A DNA stretch of 64,000 nucleotides from Tolumonas osonensis (GCF_014202415.1 NZ_JACHGR010000004.1:248001-312000), one strand, 5' to 3'. Positions 10,031-19,955 are shown, counted from the first letter of the stretch. Translations and numbers: made by a program. Notes: generated by a model not told the origin, from the letters alone.

Positions 10031-10684
10031 TTAATAACGCAGTTCTGCACCCAGGAACCAGTTGTCCAGATGCTGATCCAGTTGCACGCCGTCTTCGGTG
10101 TAATTCACACGCATATTCCGGTAACCGGCACGCAGCTTCAGTTTCAGAATATCGTCCGGGAAGACCACATAGCTCACACCCATTTTCCAGTCGTGAGAAT
10201 GGTCGCCATCCCAATGTGAAACACGCATATCAGCAAACGCACCCAGATCGGTACCTGGGATCAATGTTTCTGCAGCACCGTACAGCATGATGGTGTCGTT
10301 GGAATAATCATGGTGATGATTCAGCGTACCATCATAGCTGCGCAGGTTCAGACCGGCGTTCAGGGTCAGCGTGTCCAGCTCCAGTGGAGAGTAATACAGC
10401 GCGAAATCGTAGGTTTTCAGCTTGTTATCAAAGTCAGATGCATCAGAAGAGACGTCTGTTGCCTGAAAGTTCACATTCGGCACCATCAGCAGTGGATGAC
10501 GGAAATCAACATATGTCGTCCACAGGCTGTTAGAAGAATAATTACGATCCTTGCCTTCTGCAGTACCATCCATGTCGGAATACATGTAGTCCAGACCGGC
10601 ACCGATGCTGAAATCATCAGCAGCCTGTGCGGCACCAGCAACCAGTACAGACGCTGCCAGCAGACTTAGACTGTATTTTTTCAT
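10031..10684 (-). CDS. TIGR04219-type outer membrane beta-barrel protein
   Basis: A 217-aa protein with a clear signal peptide (MKKYSLSLLAASVLVAGAAQA, cleavage after AQA near residue 21). The rest is alternating beta-strand sequence ending in the aromatic GAELRY expected for BAM-inserted barrels. The pattern ADDFSIGAGLDYMYSDMDG and the closing RAGYRNMRV...LDNWFLGAELRY fit the TIGR04219 family, common in Vibrionales and Aeromonadales and of unknown function. It is a single gene with its own terminator. Confidence 0.8.
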   Translation of the reverse strand: MKKYSLSLLAASVLVAGAAQAADDFSIGAGLDYMYSDMDGTAEGKDRNYSSNSLWTTYVDFRHPLLMVPNVNFQATDVSSDASDFDNKLKTYDFALYYSPLELDTLTLNAGLNLRSYDGTLNHHHDYSNDTIMLYGAAETLIPGTDLGAFADMRVSHWDGDHSHDWKMGVSYVVFPDDILKLKLRAGYRNMRVNYTEDGVQLDQHLDNWFLGAELRY

Positions 10685-10710
10685 GTTGGAGCTCCCATTA
10701 TTATTAACAA

Positions 10711-10742
10711 AGAAGCGGACACCTTCTGGGTTATCCGCTTCT
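10711..10742 (-). terminator. Terminator of gltX
   Basis: 9-bp stem AGAAGCGGA/TCCGCTTCT with a 14-base loop, followed on the minus strand by TTGTTAATAATAA. It lies just beyond the gltX stop and before the barrel gene. Confidence 0.65.
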
Positions 10743-10754
10743 GGTTATCAAAAT

Positions 10755-12161
10755 TTATTCTGCCGCCGGCAACATGGCCAGGACTTTGTCCAGACGAGCC
10801 AGTACGCGCTCTTTACCTACCAGTTTCATCACCGCATCAATCGACGGTGACTGACCCAGACCGGTAACAGCAACACGCAATGGCATGCCCACTTTACCCA
10901 TGCCCAGATTCAGCTCGGTCGCGGTATCCTGAATCACATGGTGCAGCGGTTCAGTTTCCCAGCTTTCCAGCGCCGCCAGTTTGGTGCGGATCAGGGCCAA
11001 CGGTTCACGCGCCGCGGCTTTCAGATGTTTCTTCGCCGCCGCTTCATCAATGGCTTCATATTCTTCGTAGAAATAACGGCTCTGCGTTGCTAATTCACGC
11101 AGGGTCTGGCAGCGTTCCGCCAGCAGAGTAATGATTTCGGTCAGCGCCGGACCATTCTTATAATCGATACCCAGGTCATTCATCTGCCATTCCAGATGTG
11201 AAGCGACATAGGCCGGATCCATGGTACGGATGTAATGGTTGTTCAGCCATTTCAGTTTTTCGGTGTTGAATGCCGACGCTGATTTGCTGATGTTGTCGAG
11301 GCTGAACAGCTTGATCATCTCTTCACGGGTGAAGATTTCCTGATCGCCGTGAGACCAGCCCAGACGTACCAAATAGTTCAGCACTGCTTCCGGCAGATAG
11401 CCGTCATCGCGGTATTGCATCACACCAACTGCACCGTGACGCTTGGACAGCTTGGCACCGTCATCGCCCAGAATCATGGAAACGTGAGCAAATTCCGGCT
11501 CCGGCGCACCCAGTGCTTTATAGATGTTGATCTGACGCGGCGTGTTGTTGATATGGTCTTCACCACGCACCACGTGGGTGATCTGCATATCCCAGTCATC
11601 CACCACCACACAGAAGTTGTAAGTCGGCACGCCGTCAGAACGACGAATGATCAGGTCATCCAGCTCAGTGTTGGCAAATTCGATACGGCCACGCACATGG
11701 TCATCAAACGCCACAACGCCTTCCTGCGGGTTGCGGAAACGCACCACATACGGCTCATCATCCGCATGTTGTTCATCGCTGTCACGGCAACGACCGTCGT
11801 AACGCGGTTTTTCACCGTTCGCCATCTGCTGTTCACGCAGCGCTTCCAGGCGCTCTTTCGAGCAGTAGCATTTATACGCCTTGCCTTCCGCCAGCAGTTG
11901 ATCGATCAGCTGGTTGTAACGGTCAAAACGTTTGGTCTGATAATACGGGCCTTCATCCCAGTCAAAACCTAACCAGGTCATCCCTTCCATGATGGCATCA
12001 ATAGCGGCCTGAGTAGAACGCTCAGTGTCAGTATCTTCGATACGCAGAACAAACTCGCCACCCTGATTTTTAGCGTATAACCAGGAATAGAGTGCAGTAC
12101 GGGCACCACCAATGTGCAGCAAGCCAGTCGGGCTCGGCGCAAAACGGGTTTTGACTTTCAT
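10755..12161 (-). CDS. gltX: Glutamyl-tRNA synthetase
   Basis: A 468-aa class I aminoacyl-tRNA synthetase charging tRNA-Glu. The start is chosen at the ATG giving [13 protein letters not shown], preceded by AAGGAAG; a longer frame adds 16 unrelated residues. The HIGH motif is HIGG at residues 16-19 and the KMSKS motif appears as KLSKRHG. A zinc-binding CYC...C set is present in the acceptor-binding insertion. The C-terminal anticodon-binding alpha-helical domain is complete. Transcribed alone. Confidence 0.97.
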   Translation of the reverse strand: MKVKTRFAPSPTGLLHIGGARTALYSWLYAKNQGGEFVLRIEDTDTERSTQAAIDAIMEGMTWLGFDWDEGPYYQTKRFDRYNQLIDQLLAEGKAYKCYCSKERLEALREQQMANGEKPRYDGRCRDSDEQHADDEPYVVRFRNPQEGVVAFDDHVRGRIEFANTELDDLIIRRSDGVPTYNFCVVVDDWDMQITHVVRGEDHINNTPRQINIYKALGAPEPEFAHVSMILGDDGAKLSKRHGAVGVMQYRDDGYLPEAVLNYLVRLGWSHGDQEIFTREEMIKLFSLDNISKSASAFNTEKLKWLNNHYIRTMDPAYVASHLEWQMNDLGIDYKNGPALTEIITLLAERCQTLRELATQSRYFYEEYEAIDEAAAKKHLKAAAREPLALIRTKLAALESWETEPLHHVIQDTATELNLGMGKVGMPLRVAVTGLGQSPSIDAVMKLVGKERVLARLDKVLAMLPAAE

Positions 12162-12459
12162 GGGCTTCCTTGTGACTGGAATAATTTTCAGGATTTTAGG
12201 ACAGATCACATTCTAACACTGGCATTGCCGGAGAAAAACCTTCGGCAGCATTTGAAGAATCATCACAGCTGGGAGATAGGGGAAAATCAGCGGAAACCGA
12301 CCACTTCAAGTTGTTAACCCTTTTTTCAGCCACAAAAAATATTCACATGACTATTAGAAACAAAATGTTTGGAATATTGAAACAAAAACACACTTTATTG
12401 ACGAATTAACGACACATACAGTGCGCTGTAATAAATGCAAATTTGAAAGAGTAAGTAAG
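12162..12459. other. Divergent intergenic region gltX / MFS gene
   Basis: A 298-base gap carrying the divergent promoters of gltX and the exporter gene. No tRNA, small gene or stable hairpin was found. It becomes AT-rich from about 12320. Confidence 0.4.
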
Positions 12460-13659
12460 ATGAACATATCCAGTGAAGCCATTGATACCCCCCCAAACAT
12501 CACGGTAAATAACAGCCGTCTTTTTCTGGTTTTGTTTCTTGGTGTGCTTGCAGCCATTGGTCCTTTTGTCATGGACTTGTACCTGCCAGCCCTGCCTAGT
12601 GTCGTGACTTACTTTGATACCAGCATGCCAACCGTTCAGTTGAGCCTGACCTCATGCATGGTCGGTCTGGCTGTGGGCCAACTGATCATCGGACCGTTGA
12701 GCGACAAATATGGCCGTAAAATGCCCCTGCTGATCTGTATCGGTATTTTTGCCCTGAGCGGTATCGGCATTGTCATGGCTGAAAATATGCAGTCACTGAT
12801 TTCTTTCCGCTTTTTACAAGGCATATCTTCTGCCGGTGGTGTGGTGATTGCCCGGGCTGCGGCGGCTGATTTATATGAAGGCCCGGAGATGGCGCGCTTC
12901 TTTGCTTTATTAATGAGCGTGAACGGTGTTGCCCCGATTATCGCGCCTGTAATTGGTTCTCTGCTGCTCGAAATAACTGATTGGCGAGGTGTTTTTGTAT
13001 TTCAGGCTGGGCTGGGTATATTGCTGTTTATGGCTTGCCTGCGCTTTCAGGAATCACTGAGCATTAATAAACGCCATGATGGTGAAATAGTGTCTTCTTA
13101 TATGAACTACTTAGCCATTATGAAAAATGGGCCATTTATGCTGTTAACAGGCGTCTTGAGCTTCATGACTGCCGGATTAGTAGCTTATATTGCTGCATCA
13201 CCCTTTATTTTTCAGGAACATTATCAGTTAAGCTCAATGGCGTTTAGCCTCATCTTTTCTTTCAATGCGGCAGGTTTTGCGCTTGGTGCATATATCGCGA
13301 GTAAGCTCTCTCAAAAAGCTGGTGTTAAGTTCGGGATCATCAGTTCGGTCATTGTCGGGGTTGCGCTTTATATCCTGGTCATGACCAATGGCAGTCTCTG
13401 GCTGGTAGAAATTTGTCTGTTCGCTTATGGCTTTAATTACGGTGTACTGGCACCCGGCGCATCGAGTCTTGCCATCGCGATGGAACGGAAATATGCCGGT
13501 AGCGCCTCTGCGGTTGCAGGGTTCTTTCCATTCTTGATGGGAGCGTTAGTTTCTCCGTTGGTTGGTATTGGTGATTCTTTTGTATCGACCGGATTCATCA
13601 TGTTTATCAGCACGGTGCTGACGTTTCTGACCTGGTTATTTGCAAGGAAGAACATTTAA
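12460..13659 (+). CDS. Bcr/CflA-type multidrug efflux MFS transporter
   Basis: A 399-aa inner-membrane transporter with about 12 hydrophobic segments. The start is ATG 12460, giving MNISSEAIDTPPN; an upstream in-frame GTG lacks a ribosome site. The signature MDLYLPALPSV after TM1 and the motif A loop GPLSDKYGRK between TM2 and TM3 place it in the 12-TM drug:proton antiporter Bcr/CflA group. Substrates such as bicyclomycin or chloramphenicol are known for relatives but not predictable here. It is convergent with a LysR gene. Confidence 0.87.
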   Translation: MNISSEAIDTPPNITVNNSRLFLVLFLGVLAAIGPFVMDLYLPALPSVVTYFDTSMPTVQLSLTSCMVGLAVGQLIIGPLSDKYGRKMPLLICIGIFALSGIGIVMAENMQSLISFRFLQGISSAGGVVIARAAAADLYEGPEMARFFALLMSVNGVAPIIAPVIGSLLLEITDWRGVFVFQAGLGILLFMACLRFQESLSINKRHDGEIVSSYMNYLAIMKNGPFMLLTGVLSFMTAGLVAYIAASPFIFQEHYQLSSMAFSLIFSFNAAGFALGAYIASKLSQKAGVKFGIISSVIVGVALYILVMTNGSLWLVEICLFAYGFNYGVLAPGASSLAIAMERKYAGSASAVAGFFPFLMGALVSPLVGIGDSFVSTGFIMFISTVLTFLTWLFARKNI

Positions 13660-13706
13660 AAATACGCAATCGACAGGCCGCACCGGCTCAACATGAGAAC
13701 AGATAC

Positions 13707-14603
13707 CTATTCATACGAATTGATACCAAAATTGGCGATGATGAAATCGACGAAACTGCGCAATTTCGGGGTCATTCGTCGATCCGGTGTATGCACCAGA
13801 TGCATGGGACGAGTCGGCGCTTTGTAGTCAGGCAGAATTTCCACGAGCTGACCCGATTGCAAATAAGGCGTGACCAGTTCAGCCGGTTGCAGCATGACCC
13901 CCGCCCCGCACAAACCAGCTCCGACGATGGCTTCACCGCTGTCCGACATCAAACGCCCTTTTACCTGTACGGATTCGCGCCCGGCAGGGCCATCGAATGT
14001 CCAGGTTGTCCGCAGTTCCGTATGTGAAAAGCCAAGGCATTCATGCTGAGGTAAATCACTGGGTGATAATATGGCTTCGTGAGTTTCCAGATACCGGGGG
14101 GATGCACATAAAATCAGGCGATATGGTCGCAGCTGTCGCGCGATCAAGCCACTATCTGAAAGTTCACCGATACGGAAAATGGCATCGAATCCCCCATCGA
14201 TGAGATCTACATAGCGATTCGATAAACTGAGCTCGACCGACACTTCGGGATATAACTGCATATACTCCGCGATTTTGGGTGTCAGCGCGTGAATACCGAA
14301 GGTCACAGATGCATTGATGCGAAGCTTTCCTTTGGGAACGACGCGCGTCTCTGCAGCCAGCCCCTCTGCAATCTCCATTTCGGCCAGAATATTCCGGGCC
14401 CGTTCATAAAAAGTAGCGCCGATCTCGGTCAGATGCTGGCTGCGCGTAGTCCGGTTCAGCAACCGCACACCCAGATGTTGTTCCAGCATCCGGACATTTT
14501 TACCAACGAGTTGCGGTGACATCTGCAGGGCATCAGCAGCTGCTGAGAACGACCCCAGCTCTACCGCTTTGACAAATACCGTCATGCTGAACAAACGATC
14601 CAT
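13707..14603 (-). CDS. LysR-family regulator (CrgA/YafC-like)
   Basis: A 298-aa LTTR. The start is ATG 14603 (MDRLFSMTVFVKAVE) with GGAG seven bases before; an upstream GTG adds four residues. The winged HTH is SFSAAADALQMSPQLVGKNVRMLEQ split around residues 18-45, then RLLNRTTRSQHLTE. The effector domain (about 90-295) is of the CrgA type. It is divergent from the dinucleotide-binding protein gene at 14853, which is its most likely target, and convergent with the exporter. Confidence 0.87.
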   Translation of the reverse strand: MDRLFSMTVFVKAVELGSFSAAADALQMSPQLVGKNVRMLEQHLGVRLLNRTTRSQHLTEIGATFYERARNILAEMEIAEGLAAETRVVPKGKLRINASVTFGIHALTPKIAEYMQLYPEVSVELSLSNRYVDLIDGGFDAIFRIGELSDSGLIARQLRPYRLILCASPRYLETHEAILSPSDLPQHECLGFSHTELRTTWTFDGPAGRESVQVKGRLMSDSGEAIVGAGLCGAGVMLQPAELVTPYLQSGQLVEILPDYKAPTRPMHLVHTPDRRMTPKLRSFVDFIIANFGINSYE

Positions 14604-14657
14604 TGCTTTCTCCACGTCACATCGGGTGCAAGCTCATGAAACAGCACCGTTTACAGG

Positions 14658-14676
14658 CGATTTCTGACGAAAATCG
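14658..14676. promoter_or_regulatory. Candidate LysR operator
   Basis: A dyad CGATTT-N7-AAATCG between the divergent LysR gene and its neighbour, in the size range of LTTR boxes. Placement is right but no binding evidence exists; other weak dyads could serve equally. Confidence 0.35.
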
Positions 14677-14852
14677 TCTCACCATAACGGAACTGTCTAT
14701 TGGGATAAATAGCCAAAATGTTTACACATTAACAACAGGATGTTTCCAATCAGATTTGAAATGATTCATTACAAGTGTTGAATCAAGACGGTCATTTATC
14801 CAGCCCTGCCAGTCTTTTTATAGTAATTGCATATTCACAGAGGAGAAAAACA

Positions 14853-15479
14853 ATGCAAGTAGCAGTGATTGGCACAGGTAATATGGGTTCAGGTCTGGCA
14901 TCGGTTCTTGCTCAGGCGAAACATGAAGTGATCATCGGCAGCCGCGATATGGCAAAAGCCGCTGCACTGGCCGCACAAATTGGTCATGGTGCAGTAGGCG
15001 GTGATGTTGAAGCTGCGGTAAAAATGGCGGATGTCGTGATCCTGGCGATCCCGTTCCCTTTCGCAGAAGAAACACTGAAAGCCGCTGGTGATCTGTCAAA
15101 GAAAATCATCATTGATATCTCGAACCCGATCACGCCTGATTTTCAGGGGTTGACCGTGGGTCACACCACTTCGGCGGCAGAAGAAATTCAGAAACTGGCG
15201 CCACAGGCTAAAGTCGTTAAAGCGTTTAATACGATTTTTGCTCAATTATTGCCAACCGAAGCACGCGCAGGCAAAACGCTACAGGTTTTCGTTGCCGCTG
15301 ATGATGCCAGTGTCAAAGCAGAGGTTTCTGCATTAGTGGCATCACTGGGTTTTGATGCAGTCGATGCCGGCCCGTTAAGCAACAGCCGTTTCATTGAGCC
15401 GATTGGCGAGATGAATATTCACTTTGGATTCTTCCTCGGCTGGGGCCCGGTTTCTGCGCCAATGTGGCCTCGTGCGTAA
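14853..15479 (+). CDS. NADPH-dependent F420-reductase-like dinucleotide-binding protein
   Basis: A 208-aa protein starting at ATG 14853 with AGGAG six bases upstream. The N-terminal Rossmann motif GTGNMGSGLA, the arginine in GSRDMAKA that favours NADP(H), and the segments ILAIPFPFAEET and IDISNPITPDF match the F420-dependent NADP oxidoreductase/NpdG-like family (Pfam F420_oxidored). In bacteria without F420 these proteins act on unknown substrates. Divergent LysR suggests inducible expression. Closed by its own strong terminator. Confidence 0.8.
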   Translation: MQVAVIGTGNMGSGLASVLAQAKHEVIIGSRDMAKAAALAAQIGHGAVGGDVEAAVKMADVVILAIPFPFAEETLKAAGDLSKKIIIDISNPITPDFQGLTVGHTTSAAEEIQKLAPQAKVVKAFNTIFAQLLPTEARAGKTLQVFVAADDASVKAEVSALVASLGFDAVDAGPLSNSRFIEPIGEMNIHFGFFLGWGPVSAPMWPRA

Positions 15480-15486
15480 TATATTC

Positions 15487-15518
15487 AGGCATGGCAATTT
15501 TGCTATGCCTTTTTTTTA
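15487..15518 (+). terminator. Terminator of the dinucleotide-binding protein gene
   Basis: Hairpin AGGCATGGCA...TGCTATGCCT followed by eight Ts, directly after the stop. Confidence 0.85.
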
Positions 15519-15609
15519 AGCGTCTTTTCAATGATAAGAGGTTCAACTGAAGTTAAGAACTATCTTGATACGGCGAGATTATGGGGCTATACAGCTGGGA
15601 ATAAGATAT

Positions 15610-15684
<75 letters not shown>

Positions 15685-15771
15685 AAGGCATGACCGGTTA
15701 AATAAAATACAGTAACATCAGAGCGTTACATACCGGTTGATAAGGCGACGGCTAATCTATCAAAGTCAGGA

Positions 15772-16500
15772 TCAAAGAACAACCCTTGTTTCATCCAATT
15801 CCGGCGAATAAACCACCAGTTGATTCCGACCTTGCGCTTTTGCCTTATACATAGCCAGATCGGCTTTGCGGATACTCTCGTCGATCGTCTCGGTTTCACG
15901 GCATAAATAGGCACCGAGGCTGGCGGTGAGGTACCGGTTATCGTCACCCGGCAGACGGATACGCCGGATAGCCTGCATAAGATTTCCGGCCAGCGCGAAT
16001 AGCGAGTCGTCGCAACAATCCGGCATCAGCACCAGAAACTCTTCCCCGCCCCAACGGGCACAGATATGCGAAGCCGGACAGACCGCCCGCAGAATATCCG
16101 CCACCGCGATCAGCAACTGATCACCATGCAGATGGCCAAACTGGTCATTCACTTCCTTGAAATAATCCAGATCCAGCAACAGCAGTCCGAAGCGCGACTG
16201 TCCAAGCGCCAGCTGTTCCATCAAGGCCGACATCTGCGGATATAGACCACCCCGGTTATACAAACCGGTTAACGGATCCGTTTCAGCCCGCTTATTCAGT
16301 TCGGAATTCAGATCCATGATCTGCGCCTGCATGAGATCACCAATCCGGGCTATTTTATTCAGTCGTCGTTCCAGCCGCTGATATTGGAGGTGCAATGCGG
16401 TCAGCTCGGTTAATAGCGGATGTCCGGCGTATTGTGTTTCCAGATGGTGATAACGCTCCGCCGGAACAACGGGTTGTGATGTTTCATCCTGCGCATTCAT
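15772..16500 (-). CDS. siaD: Diguanylate cyclase SiaD
   Basis: A 242-aa cytoplasmic protein: an N-terminal helical region (about 1-70, coiled-coil-like LHLQYQRLERRLNKIARIGDL) and a C-terminal GGDEF domain with the active signature WGGEEF. It makes cyclic di-GMP from GTP. The five residues before the signature do not contain an RxxD inhibitory site. It is the last gene of siaABCD, starting two bases after siaC ends. In Pseudomonas aeruginosa unphosphorylated SiaC binds SiaD and switches it on, driving aggregation and biofilm; the same is inferred here from synteny. Confidence 0.88.
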   Translation of the reverse strand: MNAQDETSQPVVPAERYHHLETQYAGHPLLTELTALHLQYQRLERRLNKIARIGDLMQAQIMDLNSELNKRAETDPLTGLYNRGGLYPQMSALMEQLALGQSRFGLLLLDLDYFKEVNDQFGHLHGDQLLIAVADILRAVCPASHICARWGGEEFLVLMPDCCDDSLFALAGNLMQAIRRIRLPGDDNRYLTASLGAYLCRETETIDESIRKADLAMYKAKAQGRNQLVVYSPELDETRVVL

Positions 16501-16502
16501 GG

Positions 16503-16877
16503 TTATAACGCCTCGATCTGGAAAGGCAGCGTCAAATCCTCGCTGAACTCCTCCGCCGTTTCCAGCGCACGACTATTTTTCTGATGATATCGCCAGATGA
16601 CCGATATTTTCCGCCCTTCCTGAAAAGCGTCTTCCAGCAGATCAAAAATATCCATCAGACATTTAACGCTTCCGGTATTGAGATAAGCCAGTTCAAGATT
16701 CAGCGTTATTGCCAGATCCTTTTCGGCAATAAAGGTTTTTAACCAGCTAATGATGGGCGCATAAAACTCAAACGTATTTTCAGGATAACTCTCACCCGAC
16801 ATGGTTAATTGACCATTATCCGGATCAAAATAAACGGCTGGTGATGATATGCTGGCAACCCGGCTCAGTAATTCCAT
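16503..16877 (-). CDS. siaC: SiaC-family regulatory phosphoprotein (DUF1987)
   Basis: A 124-aa STAS-like protein. The phospho-acceptor of P. aeruginosa SiaC is Thr68; here residue 68 is Thr in AYLNTGS, exactly aligned. Family knowledge: SiaB phosphorylates it, SiaA removes the phosphate, and the free form activates SiaD. Sequence features such as YFDPDNGQLTMSGESYPEN at the N terminus are characteristic of the family. Nine bases separate it from siaB. Confidence 0.9.
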   Translation of the reverse strand: MELLSRVASISSPAVYFDPDNGQLTMSGESYPENTFEFYAPIISWLKTFIAEKDLAITLNLELAYLNTGSVKCLMDIFDLLEDAFQEGRKISVIWRYHQKNSRALETAEEFSEDLTLPFQIEAL

Positions 16878-16886
16878 TTTTTACCC

Positions 16887-17435
16887 CTATACCACTGCTT
16901 TTAATGTGAAGAATGCAGTGTTGTTATCTATTTCCTGTACTTCATAGGCCAGTGGCTGACTAGCTTTCCGTGCCATATCGATTAAACCCAATCCGGCACC
17001 GGAGGCATTATCCATAACAGGTTTACGACGTTGCTCTTTATATAAAACTTTCAGACCCGCCATATCCAACGACCGCAGATGATCTATTTTCCCGGTCAGC
17101 TTGGTCAGATCATTTTTATTCACCACATTACCGGACATCACCACGTAATTATTATCTTCACGTCCGATCATTAAGGTAATCGCATTATAAACCGCATCGC
17201 TTTCTGATTCGGCTTGCTGGCAACGGGCATAATTCCGCACATTTTGCGTTTGTTCGATATAAACCGAAAAGACATCCATCATTTTTTCACTGCCCGTCGT
17301 TTCACTTTCCAGATAACGGCGGACAGCCAGCCCCAGCTCTTCAATAATACTGTGCGATAACGGCCCGTTAAAACAGATCTGAATATTGGCATTTTCAAAT
17401 TGCTGATGTAACGATAACAGACTGATTTTCTGCAT
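16887..17435 (-). CDS. siaB: SiaB-family protein kinase
   Basis: A 182-aa atypical kinase with a GHKL-like nucleotide site: the segment GAGLGLIDMARKAS near residue 148 is the G-box of the family (DUF6272). It phosphorylates SiaC. Its start codon abuts the siaA stop (one base apart), so the two are probably translated together. No membrane segments. Confidence 0.88.
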   Translation of the reverse strand: MQKISLLSLHQQFENANIQICFNGPLSHSIIEELGLAVRRYLESETTGSEKMMDVFSVYIEQTQNVRNYARCQQAESESDAVYNAITLMIGREDNNYVVMSGNVVNKNDLTKLTGKIDHLRSLDMAGLKVLYKEQRRKPVMDNASGAGLGLIDMARKASQPLAYEVQEIDNNTAFFTLKAVV

Positions 17436-19469
17436 TTAGATTCCCTCATCCGGAGACAGCGTATTTACTGAAAAACCGAAGACCGTAATATCATCCCGTT
17501 GTGCGCGTTGTCCCCGGTAACTTTCCAGTAATTCAACTAATAATGTTTGCTGCTGACTCATCGGTAAATCAGCCCAGCCGGTAATCTGATTCAGGAAACG
17601 CTCACGTCCAAAACCAAATCCCTCGTCACCCCCATCCTGATCCAGCAAACCATCACTGACCAGATAAAAACTGGCCTGTTCAGCGGAGTTAATATGATGG
17701 ACGGTAATCGGCTTCATTTTTTTCGGATTCAGGCGATAGCCTAATCCGCGGTGCGTCGCCTTAATGACCGACGGCACACCTTCATTCACCAGACACAAAT
17801 CAATTCCGCATCCGGCATATTCCAGCGTTCCCGCATCCAGTCTGCACAGGGCGATATCCATCCCGTAATTCAGCGCGTCCATATCCCCGGTATGCTGCAG
17901 CGTCTGGCGCAGACGTTCATCAATCAGCGTCAGAATCGAAGACAGTGGCAATCCATCCGACTCGCTGAGCACCTGACGCAAGACAGCATGTGCCGTCATG
18001 GTCATAAACGCACCGGGAATGCCATGCCCGGTACAGTCAGCCAGGCCGAGAAAACAGGATCCGTCCTGCGCCGGATGTAAGAAGTAGAAATCACCGCCCA
18101 CCACATCCCGCGGTACCCAGATGACCAAGTGATCCCGCAGATAGCGCGACAGCAGATCGGAACGTGGCAGAATCGCAGTCTGAATCAGTTTGGCGTAACG
18201 AATCGAATCCAGGATCTGTTTGTTCTTCTGAGCCAGCAGCTCATTGGCCTGCTGTAATTCTGCGGTTCGTTCAGCGACACGCAGTTCCAGTTTGGCAGTG
18301 TTATCCCGGATCATCACCGCCATATGATTGAATCCGGCGGCCAGCCGCCCTAACTCATCATTTTCCCGGCTGGACAGCTGAACATCATAATGACCGGCAG
18401 CAACTTTACGGGCCGCACTATCCAGTACTGCAATCCGGCGCAAAACAAAGAATTGCAGCACACCGGCCACGGCCAGCAAGGCCATCAGCAACGCCGCGAT
18501 CAGCACAATAAACATCGGCGTAAAGGTATGTGTACCCAACAAAGTATCAATATCCATCACGGTAATATTGAACCAGTGCAGATCCGGCATATAGGCGATA
18601 CCGACCAGTTTGCGTTCGCCCCGAAACGTCAGATAAAGTGTCTGCACCTGGGTAGGGACCATGCGCAGCGCATCCAGCGCAGCCTGCAGCTCGATACGGT
18701 CATCTTCAAGATCCAGCAGATTGAAAACAGTAAAACGGGCAGCCTCTGCGCTGTTATCACCACTCATTTCGATCAGTGATGCATCCGGATGTGCCTGTAT
18801 CGCGCCATTTTCATCAATCAGGATATTGGTGATCGCCTCCTCGTTATTCCGGAGAAAATCATGAATAAAGTTCTGCAGCGGGATCCCGGCTCTGATCAGG
18901 CCGATAAATTCGCCGGACGCTGTCCTGAGCGGGACATCGACCCATATCTTCGTGATCTGCAGGTTATTATCTGGCGTGACCTGCAGGGTATACGGAAAAG
19001 CCTGTTGCCGGATTTGGTAATACCAGTGATCCGCCGCAACAGCAGGGTTCAGCGTGTAACGCAGTTCCTGCCCGGAAAAATCATTCCTCAGATTATTGAA
19101 ATAATAATGCCCTGATTTATCAACAATAAAAGAAACACTACCATCAGAAAAATATTGGCGGTAATTATCAAATTCCTTTAATGCATCCGCTTTTAACTGA
19201 GGATTGTTTTCATTTTTAGCCCATGCCTGCAACACAGCAGAATCCGCCATTTTCCGTGCCAGCGTGATTTCTTTCTGCAACGGCGAACGGATACGGGATT
19301 TATCATATAACGCCTGCTTTTCGGCAAAGCGATCACCCAGTGCGACAATGATCGTGTCACTGACACTGCGAAACGCGCCGAAGGCCAGTAACAAAGCAAT
19401 AATAAAAACTGCGGACATCCAGAAAACAAATTTCCCGCGCAGGCTGCCCAGCAATAATGGCATAACCAC
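17436..19469 (-). CDS. siaA: Membrane PP2C/SpoIIE-type phosphatase SiaA with HAMP domain
   Basis: A 677-aa sensor phosphatase. Order: TM1 at about 12-32 (FWMSAVFIIALLLAFGAF), a large periplasmic Cache-like sensor domain, TM2 near 310-335 (MFIVLIAALLMALLAV), HAMP, a coiled coil (ELRVAERTAELQQANELL), and a C-terminal SpoIIE phosphatase domain with the metal-binding motifs DVVGGDFYF and DCTGHGIPGAFM. It dephosphorylates SiaC, so its periplasmic domain is probably where the external signal enters. First gene of the operon; the promoter should lie in the roughly 120 bases between it and tRNA-Gly(CCC). Confidence 0.9.
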   Translation of the reverse strand: MVMPLLLGSLRGKFVFWMSAVFIIALLLAFGAFRSVSDTIIVALGDRFAEKQALYDKSRIRSPLQKEITLARKMADSAVLQAWAKNENNPQLKADALKEFDNYRQYFSDGSVSFIVDKSGHYYFNNLRNDFSGQELRYTLNPAVAADHWYYQIRQQAFPYTLQVTPDNNLQITKIWVDVPLRTASGEFIGLIRAGIPLQNFIHDFLRNNEEAITNILIDENGAIQAHPDASLIEMSGDNSAEAARFTVFNLLDLEDDRIELQAALDALRMVPTQVQTLYLTFRGERKLVGIAYMPDLHWFNITVMDIDTLLGTHTFTPMFIVLIAALLMALLAVAGVLQFFVLRRIAVLDSAARKVAAGHYDVQLSSRENDELGRLAAGFNHMAVMIRDNTAKLELRVAERTAELQQANELLAQKNKQILDSIRYAKLIQTAILPRSDLLSRYLRDHLVIWVPRDVVGGDFYFLHPAQDGSCFLGLADCTGHGIPGAFMTMTAHAVLRQVLSESDGLPLSSILTLIDERLRQTLQHTGDMDALNYGMDIALCRLDAGTLEYAGCGIDLCLVNEGVPSVIKATHRGLGYRLNPKKMKPITVHHINSAEQASFYLVSDGLLDQDGGDEGFGFGRERFLNQITGWADLPMSQQQTLLVELLESYRGQRAQRDDITVFGFSVNTLSPDEGI

Positions 19470-19593
19470 TCCACTGATTTTCAGAGGTTAATGGGTGATG
19501 AACAGATGCAAAAAGTTGCCCAATGAGAGCTGGTTGAGAACTATAAACAAAATAGGAGGATGAAGGAATAAATAAATCAGATTCGAATGAATT

Positions 19594-19667
19594 TGGAGCG
19601 GGCGATGGGAATCGAACCCACGGCATAAGCTTGGGAAGCTTAGGTATTACCATTATACGACGCCCGC
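19594..19667 (-). tRNA. tRNA-Gly (anticodon CCC)
   Basis: 74 bases with encoded CCA. Acceptor stem GCGGGCG/CGCCCGC; anticodon arm TAAGC-TTCCCAA-GCTTA gives anticodon CCC; T arm GTGGG-TTCGATT-CCCAC. It lies upstream of siaA on the same strand. Confidence 0.96.
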
Positions 19668-19683
19668 ACTGAGGTGCCTTGAC

Positions 19684-19712
19684 AGATTAACCAAACCTGC
19701 CCTGTCTGGCAA
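19684..19712 (-). promoter_or_regulatory. Promoter of tRNA-Gly(CCC)
   Basis: On the minus strand a -35 TTGCCA (19712-19707), a 17-base spacer and a -10 TAATCT (19689-19684), 16 bases before the mature 5' end. Spacing and position are as expected for a tRNA promoter. Confidence 0.6.
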
Positions 19713-19955
19713 CCTCTGACATCAAATTCTGCTAATATGATCAAGCGGTTGAGCGTTTTTTGAACTATCCTTTCATCTCTGACTCATCTGTATCACAGTA
19801 AAAAACTTTACCTGATTACGGATGACCCTTGGATAAGCTTCGGGTAATATAGCGCCCCTTTTCGGGTCAGGCGTCCAGCTGCTATACCGACCCGTCGCCG
19901 AAACTGTCAGACAGTTGCTTTCGTTTTTATTTTATTGATACATGTGGAGTTATAG
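19713..19955. other. Intergenic region upstream of rapA
   Basis: Presumed rapA promoter region, AT-rich around 19750-19830 with a possible -10 TAATAT near 19844. No gene or hairpin of note. Confidence 0.4.
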
